From the NCBI GenBank assembly GCA_963794165.1, contig CAWCCT010000011.1, positions 829,276 through 893,275 of the forward strand: 64,000 nucleotides of DNA. Reading direction: 5' to 3'. The translations under genes and the position numbers were made by a program. This document shows positions 43,894 to 54,335 of this stretch, one piece after another. How positions within the stretch are numbered: position 1 is the first letter of the stretch; every line of letters starts with the position of its first letter. The notes beneath the pieces are model-generated. The model worked only from the letters and a program-made list of their open reading frames with translations, ran no database searches and was not told the DNA's origin. Origin of the DNA: PALSA-350 sp963794165. Lineage in GTDB: Bacteria; Acidobacteriota; Terriglobia; Terriglobales; Acidobacteriaceae.

Positions 43894-45447
43894 ATGAACC
43901 GGAGGGGATTTCTACGTCGTAGCGCGTGCGCAGCAATAGGGGGGACCCTTTCATGCATCTATTCAACCGCAGCGCCGGGGCTAGCGCAAAATTCTCCCAG
44001 CCCAGCGCCGCACTTTGCCAAAGGGGCGCTTCGCGTTCTGAACAGCAACCCGCGCTACTTTACTGATGGCACAGGCAGGGCTATTTACCTGGCAGGAACA
44101 CATACGTGGTGGAACTTTCAGGACAACGGGACACGACTTCTTAACGCTGTTGATCAGGATCCACCGCCGATTTTTGACTACAACGGGTATCTGGATCTGT
44201 TGCAGAAATGGAATCATAACTTCTTTCGGCTATGGCGATGGGAAGCCCCCAAGTGGGGTGAGGATCAACCAAGGGGAGCCATCAAATACTGCCAGCCGCA
44301 TCCGTGGGTTCGCAGTGGTCCGGGCGCGGCGAGGGACGGGAAGCCGAAATTCGACCTAACCCGCTTTAACGAAGATTATTTCAACCGCATGCGGGCCCGA
44401 GTGGCGGCTGCGCGCGACCGTGGCATGTACGTTTCGGTCATGCTCTTCGAGGGCTGGGAATTGGAGTACACGGACGCGTGGGCTTATCACCCTTTTAACG
44501 GACCTAATAACGTAAATGGTGTCTTCACCGATCCGGCCCTGGACCTGTTGCCGCCCAACGAACCGTTGCATCTGGCGACATCAGCGGGAGAAGACATCGA
44601 AGGGTTAAGGTCAGCACATTATGGAGGAAAAGGATACGTCGGCGCCGGGCTTACCTACAACACGTTGCAAGATACTTCTCATGGTAAACGGGTATTGGCT
44701 CTGCAGGAGGCTTACGTGCGCAAAGTAATCGACACTGTCAATGATCTCGACAACGTGTTATACGAAACATGCAACGAGGCCGGAACGTACTCGACAGAGT
44801 GGCAATACCACATCATCAACTATGTGAAGGACTATGAGTCGAGGAAACCGAGCCAGCATCCGGTGGGAATGACGGCTCAGCAACCGGGCGTCAACGCCGC
44901 TCTCTACGCCAGTCCCGCAGACTGGATCTCACCCCACCCGGGAGGTCCAAATGAAAACTATCTTTTTGATCCTTCGCCTGCTTACACCGGAAAGGTTCTG
45001 GTTAACGATACTGACCATCTTTGCGGACACGATTGTGCGGATAGCGATTGGGTCTGGAAATGCTTTTCCCGTGGCCTGAATGTTCTTCTTATGGAGGATT
45101 TCAGCCCTTCCCCTACCTGGCAGGATTCCGCAAGAACTGGCATGGGGCAGACTAGAAGCTGGTCAGAAAAGATTGACTTGGCTCACATGGTGCCGGATGC
45201 CGAAGTATCTGAAACGAAATACTGCCTGGCTAACCGTGGGGTGGAATACCTGGTATACCAGGATGGAAGCAAAGGGGAGTTTGCCGTGGATCTCAGCGAC
45301 GCCCCGGGAACCTTCGCGTCGGAGTGGTTTAATGTGAACGCGGGAACGACTGCTCCGTGGAAATCTATCCCTGGCGGCGGCCTCAGAACTTTCCCCACTC
45401 CTTTCGGCGGTCCTTCTGTGCTTCACTTACGAAAGACGAGCGGGTGA
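43894..45447 (+). CDS. Secreted GH-like (apiosidase/DUF4038-type) enzyme, intact copy
   Basis: A 517-residue exported protein. The ATG at 43894 begins a twin-arginine signal (MNRRGFLRRSACAAIGG). The mature part opens with NPRYFTDGTGRAIYLAGTHT, typical of DUF4038/GH140-like TIM barrels. Likely catalytic residues are Glu295 (YETCNEAG, acid/base) and Glu401 (LLMEDF, nucleophile). A C-terminal beta-sandwich (WFNVNAGT...FPTPFGGPSVLHL) follows. A broken paralogue lies at 50271-51828. It probably hydrolyses a glycoside brought in or bound by the TonB system. Confidence 0.78.
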   Translation: MNRRGFLRRSACAAIGGTLSCIYSTAAPGLAQNSPSPAPHFAKGALRVLNSNPRYFTDGTGRAIYLAGTHTWWNFQDNGTRLLNAVDQDPPPIFDYNGYLDLLQKWNHNFFRLWRWEAPKWGEDQPRGAIKYCQPHPWVRSGPGAARDGKPKFDLTRFNEDYFNRMRARVAAARDRGMYVSVMLFEGWELEYTDAWAYHPFNGPNNVNGVFTDPALDLLPPNEPLHLATSAGEDIEGLRSAHYGGKGYVGAGLTYNTLQDTSHGKRVLALQEAYVRKVIDTVNDLDNVLYETCNEAGTYSTEWQYHIINYVKDYESRKPSQHPVGMTAQQPGVNAALYASPADWISPHPGGPNENYLFDPSPAYTGKVLVNDTDHLCGHDCADSDWVWKCFSRGLNVLLMEDFSPSPTWQDSARTGMGQTRSWSEKIDLAHMVPDAEVSETKYCLANRGVEYLVYQDGSKGEFAVDLSDAPGTFASEWFNVNAGTTAPWKSIPGGGLRTFPTPFGGPSVLHLRKTSG

Positions 45448-45538
45448 GTGGTGGCTCGATATCGATTGTTCAGCATCCCGGTAGAGAGATTGGTTCGAAC
45501 CCCTGGTTTGGACCTGGGGGTCATGACAAGTGACCTGG

Positions 45539-45570
45539 CTGGCCTCAGAAGCGAGACATGGGGCACCCCT
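45539..45570. repeat. Dispersed short repeat
   Basis: ggcctcagaagcgagacatg followed by gggcaccc matches ggtctcaaaagcgaaaccc followed by ggggcaccc at 54242-54269. It lies between the GH-like and cyclase genes. Confidence 0.45.
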
Positions 45571-45639
45571 GGATTTTTCGATTGTTGCCAACGATTCCTT
45601 AGTTCGTAACCGTTGTTTCCGACGGTGAAAGTAAGGTTG

Positions 45640-46593
45640 ATGAGTCAGAAGAAGACGATTCCGGAGTTTGTGAGCGCTGAGGAATTCGACCGGCTCTTCG
45701 AGCGCGTCTCAAACTGGTCACGGTGGGGGGCTGACGATGAGCGGGGAACGTTGAACTATCTACTGCCCGAGCACGTTCGCGCGAGCGCCGAACTCGTCCG
45801 ATCGGGCAGAACAGTATCGCTCGCGTTGCCCATCAACACCGTGGCTGGACCGGATAACCCGCGCCCTTCGTTGCACTACATGGTGCGAACCCACGACGTC
45901 CGCACCGGACAGGGAGAGCCACAATTTGCTGGGGACTTTCTGGGAAGCGAACTCCATGGCGACTCCAGGACGCATGTCGATGCGCTGTGCCACGTTGCTT
46001 ACAAAGGCAAACTCTACAACGGTAAGTCACCGACGACAGTTACTTCGCGTGGTGCAACCTTGATGGATGTTACGGCTTATGCACACGGTATCGTGGGCCG
46101 AGGAGTGCTGCTCGATGTCCCCCGTTTCCGGGGGGTTAAGTGGCTGGAACCGGGCGAGGCAGTCACTGCAGAGGAGATTGAAGCAGTGGAGATATTCGAG
46201 GGCGTCCGTTTGAGCGAAGGGGATATCTTTCTATTTCGCACTGGACACCACCGACGACGGCTGGAGTTGGGTCCGTGGAACCCCAGTTATGATGGCGATG
46301 GGCAAGCCGGACTCCATGTGAACGTAATGGCTCTGCTGCACGAACGCAAAGTCGCCGCCTTTCTGCCCGATGGCGATGGAGAGACCGTTCCCAGCCATGT
46401 CGAGGGAGTTCCCTACCCTGTGCATGCGCTGCAGATTGCCTCTATGGGCATGGTGTGCGCGGATAATCTTCAGCTCGAGGAGCTGGTAAATGTGTGCGAG
46501 GAGGAAAAACGGTGGAGCTTTATGGTTGTCGCCTCCCCTCTCCGTCTTCCACGAGGGACCGGCTCCCTCTTCAACCCTATTGCGATTTTCTAA
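45640..46593 (+). CDS. Cyclase-family (PF04199-like) metal hydrolase
   Basis: A 317-residue protein with the family's metal-binding pattern H.D.R.H.DALCH (ELHGDSRTHVDALCHVAYKG). The opening ISNWSRWG.DDERGTLNYL is typical of the larger members. Family members include kynurenine formamidases and lactone or cyclic-amide hydrolases. In this neighbourhood (sugar-acid dehydratase and aldolase remnants) a lactonase role is plausible but not proven. The ATG at 45640 is used; a start at 45613 is in frame but lacks a ribosome binding site. Confidence 0.85.
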   Translation: MSQKKTIPEFVSAEEFDRLFERVSNWSRWGADDERGTLNYLLPEHVRASAELVRSGRTVSLALPINTVAGPDNPRPSLHYMVRTHDVRTGQGEPQFAGDFLGSELHGDSRTHVDALCHVAYKGKLYNGKSPTTVTSRGATLMDVTAYAHGIVGRGVLLDVPRFRGVKWLEPGEAVTAEEIEAVEIFEGVRLSEGDIFLFRTGHHRRRLELGPWNPSYDGDGQAGLHVNVMALLHERKVAAFLPDGDGETVPSHVEGVPYPVHALQIASMGMVCADNLQLEELVNVCEEEKRWSFMVVASPLRLPRGTGSLFNPIAIF

Positions 46594-46603
46594 GTGACGA
46601 CAG

Positions 46604-47371
46604 ATGCCGTAGATTGGATAACAAAGAGTAGCGATCGTCACTGGCGGCGGAAGCGGCATTGGAAAAGCGATTGCTCGCTCTCTAGCCGCTGAAGGGGCAC
46701 TGACTGTCATTGCCGGCCGAAGCAAGGAGCGTTTGATCCGGGCGGCCGAAGAGATTGCGGTCTCAGGGTCGACGGTGGTTCCCATTGCCGCGGATGTCAC
46801 CGACGAAGGGCAAGTGGACTCCTTGTTTGAGCGCACGATGGAGCTGTTCCATCGGGTTGACATTCTGGTGAACAACGCCGGTGCAACCGACGGCGGCCCC
46901 TTGACGGAAATGTCCACGGAAACATGGGACAAAGTAATCGCGGTCAACTTGAGGGGACCTTTTCTTTGTACGCGTTCCGCGATGCGAATCATGAAGGCGC
47001 AGAGTAGCGGACGAATTCTCAATATTGGAAGCATTTCTGCCCAGCGCCCACGGCTTAATTCCGCGCCTTACGCCAGCAGCAAGTTCGGCCTTTCGGGACT
47101 GACGATCGTTACGGCGTTGGAAGGACGCGAGTATGGGGTAAGCGCCTGCTGTTTACATCCTGGAAATGTGCGGTCAGAGGGTTCCGCCGAAGAGGCCGGG
47201 GCCATTACAGGAATTGCTGACTATGGTTCTGAACCCATGATGGAGGCGGAAGAGATAGCCGAGGTCGCCAAATTAATGATGGCGCTCCCTCCGCACATGA
47301 ACATGTTGGAAACGATTGTCCTTCCCGTCAAACAGGCTTATCTCGGACGCGGTGAGCATTCCTCGTCTTAA
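46604..47371 (+). pseudogene. SDR oxidoreductase with disrupted 5' end
   Basis: The body is a good SDR (VAIVTGGGSGIGKAIARSLA, NNAGATDG, NIGSISAQRP, YASSKFG). No start codon exists in its frame after an in-frame TAA at 46618-46620. The expected start, ATG at 46604, is separated from the body by two stops (ATG CCG TAG ATT GGA TAA), which removal of a T and gain of one base would correct into MPRLDNKRVAIVTG. A TTG at 46733 is open but would skip the nucleotide-binding motif. It is therefore probably inactive, or an assembly indel. Confidence 0.7.
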
Positions 47372-47465
47372 TCGGATTCTGTCGCAACAGATGCGACAGA
47401 GTGTCAGAAGTTGATGTCGAGGAAAAGAGTTTCGCGGTTGGATGAGTCCAGGTCGAGGAGACGTC

Positions 47466-49203
47466 ATGGCTCGCAAAAGTTCGTAGTAATCAGTGGTTTG
47501 AGCGCCAGGATGAGGTGGGGATTCGACACCGAAGCATCCTGGTCACGCTCGGCATGGATCCACAATTCGTTACCGGAAAACCCATCATCGGCATCTGCAA
47601 TCCGACGAGCGAGTTCAATAACTGTGAGATGGGCCTGAAGGAATTGATTGAGCCGATTAAGCGCGGGGTCGCCCAGGCAGGAGGGCTCGCTTTGCAATTT
47701 CCGACTATGGGCCTGGGCGCCGACTTACTGAAACCCTCGGACCTGCCTTATCGGAATCTTGGCGCCATGGACATTGAAGAAACTGTGCGGGGAAACCCAA
47801 TCGATGGATTGGTTCTGTTGTCCGGTTGCGACAAGACAACGCCAGCACAATTGATGGCCGCGGCGAGTTGTGACATTCCAGCGATCCAGTTATCAGCCGG
47901 CCCCAAAGCAATCGGTTTTTGGCGCGGACAGGAAGTGAGCGCTGCAACCGACTTATGGAAATACTGGGATGATTTTCGTGTCGGCAAAACTCAAGGAGGC
48001 AGATCTGCGCGAACTTGAGCAGTGTATTTCCTGCTCTTACGGCACCTGCAACGAGATGGGTACAGCCTCAACCATGGCGACTCTGTCCGAAGCACTGGGC
48101 ATGATGCCCTCGGGGACCAGCAGTATTCCGGCAAATCATTCGCAGCGAAGGGTGGCTGCTGAGGCTGTAGGAAGACGCATCGTTGAAATGGTTTGATGAG
48201 GACCTGCGTCCCAGCCAAATCATGACGGAGGACGCTTTCCACAATGCCATTTGCGTGCTGAATGCTATCGGAGGATCAACCAACGCCGTCATTCACCTCA
48301 TAGCTATCGCAGGACGATTAGGGATCCCACTCCCGCTTAACCTTTTCGATGAGATCTCGCAGGTTACTCCCATGATCGTCAACCTAAAACCCTCAGGCCG
48401 TTTTCTTATGGAGCACCTTCATCGGGCCGGCGGGCTGCCGGCGGTGATGCGCGAGGTTGGCGAACTACTCCGCCAGGATTGCCTTACGGTTTCGGGGAAA
48501 GTTCAACGGGAGCACATCAAGGATGCGCAATGTTTCGACCGCGACGTTGTCGGATTTTTCAGACAAGCCAATATATCCATCAGGGGCATTGGTCGTCCTG
48601 AAGGGAAATCTTGTCCCTTCCGGGGCAATTCTAAAGGCGTCTTCCGCAACTGAGCGATTGACGAACCATACCGGACCCGCCGTCGTCTTCGAAGGCTATC
48701 AGGACATGTTGGGCAGAATCGACTCCGAAGAGTCTGGAAGTTTCTCCGGATAGCGTGCTGGTGATGCGGAACACGGGGCCTCGAGGCGTTCCTGGGATGC
48801 CAGAGTGGGGAGCAAATTCCTATCCCGGTCAAGCTCCTGAAGCAGGGGGTACAAGACATAGTGCGCATCAGTGACGCAAGGATGAGCGGTACTAGTTATG
48901 GCACTGTCGTTCTGCATGCGGCGCCCGAGGCTGCCATCGGGGGACCTCTGGCGGTGGTGCGAAACGGTGACAGGATCAAGCTCAGCGTTGCGGAGCGGCG
49001 TTTGGACTTATTAATCTCGGAGCAAGAGATGGCAACCGCGTCTAGCTCACTGGTCTCCGCAAGTAAGCGAACATTTGCGGGGTTTCCCCCGGCTTTACAT
49101 CGATCACGTTCTTCAGGCGGATCAGGGCTGCGACTTTGACTTTCTGCGCCCGGCATCGAAGGAGGCTGTGCGCTTTGTCCCCCCGATCGTCGGCAGAACA
49201 TGA
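47466..49203 (+). pseudogene. IlvD/Edd-family sugar-acid dehydratase, multiply frameshifted
   Basis: Starting at an ATG with gaggag before it, successive frames encode one dehydratase: SNQWFERQDEVGIRHRSILV, then GKPIIGICNPTSEFNNCE, GLVLLSGCDKTTPAQLMAAA, CISCSYGTCNEMGTASTMAT, AICVLNAIGGSTNAVIHLIA, LVVLKGNLVPSGAIL, RISDARMSGTSYGTVVLHAA and a final YIDHVLQADQGCDFDFL. The order, cysteine ligands (SGCDKTTP; YGTCNEMGTAS) and length match L-arabinonate/xylonate-type dehydratases. At least six frame changes occur near 47485, 47990, 48190, 48580, 48730 and 49080. No single frame could give the enzyme. Confidence 0.85.
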
Positions 49204-49291
49204 AGTCCTGTCGAATGCATCCGGTATCTTAAGGGCCAGCAGGTCAACTAGTAGAATCATCACGCATATCCAAATTAAAAGGGAGATCCAA

Positions 49292-50200
49292 ATGCAAACG
49301 ATAAGTCGAGAGATCTAAGCGGTGCGATTCCAATCATCGCGATACCATTCGACGCCGACGAAAATATTGATGAGGAGGCGCTTCGGCGGTTAGTGGAATT
49401 CGCTGCCACTAAAGGATTTGCCGGGATTTGTCTTCCAGCGTATGTGGGCGAATTTTATAAGCTCTCGGACGAGGAACGGATTTTTGTAGTTAAAGTGGCA
49501 GTCGACCAGGCGGCTGGACGTCTGCGAGTCATCGCGCAAAGCAATCACGGTTCCTCGCGAGTGGCATTGGCGATGGCGCGGAAGCACGTCGAGAACGGCG
49601 CGGATTTGATTTCTGTCGCGCTGCCACGGGCGTTTGTCCTGAGTGATGAGGACTTACTGCGATACTTGAGGCCGATTCTGAACGGCGTAGACGTTCCCTC
49701 CCTCGTCCAGGACTACTATCCAGGGGGTACTACGATCGGGCCGAATTTCGTGGCCCGTCTATCGGCCGAATGCCCTGGTTTTCGATATCTGAAGCTCGAG
49801 GAGCCCCAGGTTATGACAAAACTGATCGCCATCCGGGAAGTTTACAAAGACAAGATCAAAGTGATGGATGGCACGGGCGGTCTCTATCTGATGGAACTGA
49901 TTCCAGCTGGAATCGCTGGGGTCATGTCGGGTCTGGCGTCTAGCGGATATTTTGAATATTGTCTTCAGACTTCGGGCCGCCAACCGAGCTGAGGAAGCTT
50001 TCCAACTCTACGAGAAACTCCTGCCCTTTATTGTTTTTGGTTGGCAAAATTTCGAATTGATGCTTTATTGCGAAAAACGTCTTTTATAGGCCCGAGGACT
50101 GCTTGCCAGCGCGCGCTGCCGCGATGCGTGCATAGCTCCCGATCCTCATACCGTGCGTTACGTCGACGAGATGAGCGAACAATTCATGCAGAGCACTTGA
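49292..50200 (+). pseudogene. DapA-family aldolase/dehydratase, frameshifted
   Basis: ATG at 49292 (gggaga upstream) gives MQTISREI then a stop. One added base restores LSGAIPIIAIPFDADENIDE in front of the intact middle (AGICLPAYVGEFYKLSDEER, VPSLVQDYYPGG, GFRYLKLEEP with the Schiff-base lysine). Near 49935 another shift leads to LADILNIVFRLRAANRAEEA. The length and the KLEEP motif fit the 2-keto-3-deoxy-sugar-acid aldolase/dehydratase subgroup. It follows the IlvD-like gene, the normal next step in non-phosphorylative sugar-acid breakdown. Confidence 0.8.
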
Positions 50201-50270
50201 AAATGCAGGTTTGTCCGCTAAGACGTAGGTCTCTTCTGGAATTATCCGGTGACGAGGGGTCAGGAGAGCC

Positions 50271-51828
50271 ATGAACAACCTGGGCGCTTTCGCTTTGTTG
50301 GGGCCGTCTTCATTACGGCGATTATTGTGCACGCATTCCCGGTCCCCGCTCAGGAGCCGCAGCATTTCTCCACCAAAGCCGACCCTCAGTCGAACTCGGG
50401 CGAGGCGATGCAACCCGGCCCGAATGCCGGGAAGCCGCTCATTCCCATTCGCGCCCAGAGCGGCCACAGGGCCGCTGCACGCGAATCTCGCCAACCCTCG
50501 TTACTTTACCGACGGCTCCGGAAAGGCAATTTACCTCACCGGCTCGCACACATGGTCGAACCTGATGGACCGAGGCACGCTGCACCCACCTCAGGTACCG
50601 TTCGACTACTCTGCGTATATGAAGTGGATGGTGGCGCACAATTTCAACTTCATGCGGCTGTGGACGGCGGAACTGCCGGATTCCGGTGAATACTGATGAC
50701 GTAGATGAAAACACCGTAGCGCTTCCCTGGAAGATGGCTGAGAACGGGACCGGGCAATGCCAACGACGGCGGCTTGAAATTCGACCTCACCAAATTCGAC
50801 CAGCGCTACTTCGACCGCATGCGGGCCAGGACCATTACCGCCGGCCAAAACGGTATCTATGTTTCCGTCATGCTCTTCAACGGTTACGAGTTGCAGTTCG
50901 AGACTAATCCCATCGATGGTGATCCCTTTCGGGATTCCAACAACATCAATAACGTAAGTTGTCCAGAGGAACTGCCCCACCGACAGCTCGCAGATGACAG
51001 ATGAGGTCTGGAAGATCGAGAAGGCCTATATAGCGAAAGGTGATCGACACGGTAAACGATCTCGATAACGTGCTGTACGAGGTTTCCAATGAGTCGGGCA
51101 GTCCGTCTTCCGACTCATGGCAGGCCAACGTCATCAGCTTCGTCAAGCAATACGAAGCAACCAAGCCCAAGCAGCATCCTGTGGGGATGACTTTCCAATG
51201 GAAGGGCGGATCTGATTTGACCCTCTACCGCAGCGCTGCCGACTGGATTTCAGCGGGAGGTCACGTGCCGCCTTCCGATGGCGCCAAGGTGATCATCAAC
51301 GATACCGATCATGCCTATGGCCCCGGCGAAATGAACACGGCGGTGCGACCGGTCAACGCGCGTGGGTATGGGAGAATTTTACTTCAGGTAACAACGTGGC
51401 CTTCATGGACCCTTATCTGGTCGTCTGGCGTGGAAGAAACGTTCCCGGAGGGGACGACAGCTGACCCCCGCATCGGAGTGAAGCCGGATAACTTATATGC
51501 TCCCATCCGTGATGCCATGGGAATGACGCTGACCTATGCGAATCGCATGAATCTGGTGGCCATGACCCCACAACCGTCTTTGTGCAGCACCCATTTCTGT
51601 TTGGTCAGTCCCGGCAAGGAATATCTGGTGTATCAGCCCTACGCCGCGACACTTTACCGTGAGCCTTAGGGCGGGAACATACCAATATGAGTGGCTTGAT
51701 CCCATCCACGAACCTGATCACCTCTTCCGGAGCGACTTTCAGTTTCTGACGGGAATCACACCTTTAGCCCGGCATATAGTGGTGATGCGGTCTTGTACAT
51801 ATCGATGGGGGCTGGGGAAGCGCATTGA
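50271..51828 (+). pseudogene. Second GH-like (apiosidase-type) gene, frameshifted
   Basis: Paralogue of the enzyme at 43894. Fragments in changing frames run NLANPRYFTDGSGKAIYLTG, HNFNFMRLWTAELPDSG, KFDLTKFDQRYFDRMRARTI, VLYEVSNESGSPSS (acid/base region), DTDHAYGPGEMNTAV and YQYEWLDP. A ribosome binding site (aggag) precedes the ATG at 50271, and the signal sequence is split between two frames. At least five shifts are needed to restore it. It resembles the intact copy throughout, so the pair arose by duplication or by joint transfer. Confidence 0.8.
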
Positions 51829-51896
51829 GGAGCGCGCATTCGGACCTGAACCCAAACTTGAACTCTCTATCGTGTGGCCCTAGAAATGTTCTCGTC

Positions 51897-53166
51897 TTAG
51901 GCTTCTTGTATGGCCGCTACTACTGTCTCTGCCCGGCCGGGTGGCCTTCGGCTCGCCGCCCACGCGGCGATGCCGGCCAACACTATGGCAACCGTGACGC
52001 TCACCATTGGGATCTTGAAACCGCCAGCAGAATCCGTTACGTGGCCTACCACCCACATTGAGAACGCGCCTACCAGTGAGCCGAATGCGCTTAACGTACC
52101 CGCCGCAGTCGAGACGTGGGCACTAGAGACTTCCTGAGCCAGAGTCAGATACATAGAATTCCATATGCCCAGGCCGAAGTTTACTGCCATGAGCGCGGCT
52201 ACTGCGCCCCAAAGCGCGGGAACGAACGGGACAGCGGCGCACACACCCACCATACCGGTTGCCGTCAGGAATACGATGCGGCGCGCCGTTTCAACCGAAT
52301 ACTTCGCGCGCCAACCATAATATGCAAGCACCGCCGCCGACGTTGCCGATATCGAGCTGCAAGGAAAATAACAGTCAGTATACTGCCCAGCTGGGCGCCA
52401 GGAAGCGACGTCGCCGAGCCTGCGCGAAATAGGTGGGCAACCAGTTCACCGTGTAATAAAAGCACGGGTTCACCGTTACAGACACAACCAGGATCGTACC
52501 AGAATTGTCGACTGTGAACAAATTCGCGATAGACACTGAGCAGTCCTTTGGTTTCTCCGCCTTCGGTCCGCGTCACCAGCCCACACTGGGGAGAGTTCCG
52601 GACTGCGCGTAAGGAACAGCCAGATGGGAGCCCAGAGACAACCGAGCAAGCCCAGACAGAAAAAAACTGACTTCCATCCGAAGGCTGCGAGCAGTGCAAA
52701 GATCGCTGCCGGCGCGATCAGGGCACCCAGGGCGGCGCCACTGTCGAATATCCCGCAGCCCAACGTCCGCTCCGCAGGCGGAAGCGTACGCACCAGGATT
52801 CGCAAACCGGCCGGCCAGTTGGCAGACTCGAGCACGCCAAGCAGAAATCGGAAGACGAGTAAACTGGTAAAGCCCGTAGCTAGACCCGTCAGCCCCAACA
52901 CCAGAGACCATGCAAGTACGGCAATGGCAAAGCACCATCGCAAATTGAACCGATCCAGATACGGGCCCGACAGCGAACTGAAAGAGCGTGTACGAATAGT
53001 AGAAAATGGAAAAAGCCACCCCAGGTGCGCGTTGTTTAGCCCCATCTGATGCTGCAAAGTTGGCGCAAGAATACTGAGCGTTTGGCGGTCCAGGTAATTC
53101 AGGACCGTCGCAAGCAACAATATGATGACAAGGGTTGACTTTGGTCCGGAAGTTGAAGCTGGTCAA
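51897..53166 (-). pseudogene. MFS transporter (hexuronate-type), frameshifted
   Basis: From a TTG at 53166 (gaggaa upstream) the minus strand encodes an MFS permease in pieces: NYLDRQTLSILAPTLQHQMG, LLVFRFLLGVLESANWPAGL and, downstream in another frame, VSSAHVSTAAGTLSAFGSLV. The NYLDRQTLS start is typical of ExuT-like anion:cation symporters for sugar acids. At least three frame changes occur (near 53120, 52480-52540 and 52340). It is on the opposite strand to the dehydratase and aldolase and would have supplied their substrate. Confidence 0.8.
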
Positions 53167-53354
53167 GCGGTTTTCCTCACGATCAAGGAACTTTATATTA
53201 TCCAGCGAGACCCAAGGGAACGCAGCTTCGCGGTCGCTGGCGAGCGGTTAAGGCGCAATGAACGGTAGACACACTATGAGCTGTGCTCTCGCAGCCGTAT
53301 ATCATTCCACGACATTTTTTTGTAACAGGGCTATCGCCGGTTTGTCAGGCACAT

Positions 53355-54113
53355 TTAGCCGAGATCCGCCCCACCATCTACAAAGTACAGGCCGCCGATG
53401 CAAAAGTTGGCCTCTTCCGTGGCCAGGAAGGTGGCCATCCCAGCAATGTCAGTCGCTACCCCGAGCCGGCCGGCTGGAATCCTGGGTATATATTGGTCGC
53501 GCGCTCCCGGCTGCGAAAACTCATCGGCATTCATTGGTGTGTCCATCGTGCCGGGGATGATCGCATTGATGCGGATGCCATCTCGAGCATAGTCAGAGGC
53601 CATGGACCGCATCAGCGCCAGCACTCCTCCTTTGCTCGCGCCGTAAGCCGCAAAGCCTGCGAAACCTCGTAGTCCTGTCCGCGAGCCAATAAACAGAATG
53701 TTGCCCGCGGCTTGTGCCATCATGGACGGGATCACGTACTTCGAACACAACCAATAACCCCGCAGGTTCACGTTCATGGTTTTGTCCCATTCTTCGATGG
53801 AGAGTTCGTGGGCGCGGATTTCTCCGTGAGAAATAAGGACAGCCGCATTGTTGACAAGGATGTCGATGCGCCCAAACCGCTTAAGCGTGGTTTCGACCAA
53901 CGCTCTCACCTGTGATTCCGAAGAAACGTCCGTCTGGGCAAAGAGAGCTTCACCACCGAACCGCTGGATGGCGTCCGCGGTGGATTGCCCGCGGATGGCG
54001 TCGATCTCGGCCACCACGACCCGGGCACCTTCTCGCGCGTAGCGCGTGGCGATCGCTTCTCCAATACCCGCCCCACCGCCGGTCACGATGGCTACTTTGT
54101 TTTGCAAGCGCAA
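53355..54113 (-). CDS. SDR-family oxidoreductase
   Basis: A 252-residue SDR. The TTG at 54113 (MRLQNKVAIVTGGGAGIGEA) is preferred because family similarity begins there, although the frame opens upstream to 54224. It has TGGGAGIG, NNAAV, the catalytic serine in FIGSRTGLRG, the YGASK pair and the C-terminal VDGGADLG. Unlike its neighbours to the left it is intact. It lies between the broken transporter and the aminotransferase gene on the same strand. Confidence 0.87.
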   Translation of the reverse strand: MRLQNKVAIVTGGGAGIGEAIATRYAREGARVVVAEIDAIRGQSTADAIQRFGGEALFAQTDVSSESQVRALVETTLKRFGRIDILVNNAAVLISHGEIRAHELSIEEWDKTMNVNLRGYWLCSKYVIPSMMAQAAGNILFIGSRTGLRGFAGFAAYGASKGGVLALMRSMASDYARDGIRINAIIPGTMDTPMNADEFSQPGARDQYIPRIPAGRLGVATDIAGMATFLATEEANFCIGGLYFVDGGADLG

Positions 54114-54241
54114 TGTATTGCCCCCGTTCTGTTGTTCAATAGTTTGCAGCGACGTTCCCTGAGCCGCCGGCCTTAACTTGTGTGGTGGCGCAGTAAAGGT
54201 CTTCAAATTGGCCTGGGCCAGCATTTGCGTGAAGCATCCCA

Positions 54242-54330
54242 GGTCTCAAAAGCGAAACCCGGGGCACCCATCATCCTATCCGGGAGGTTCTACGCAGACT
54301 CTTTAGTCTCTGAGGTACGTGTTTCCATGC
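54242..54330. repeat. Dispersed repeat copies before the SDR/aminotransferase gap
   Basis: 54242-54269 matches the short repeat at 45542-45570. 54301-54330 (ctttagtctctgaggtacgt..) matches 12684-12713 at 27 of 30 positions, so it is a partial type 2 element inside the island. Confidence 0.5.
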
Positions 54331-54335
54331 TTCCT

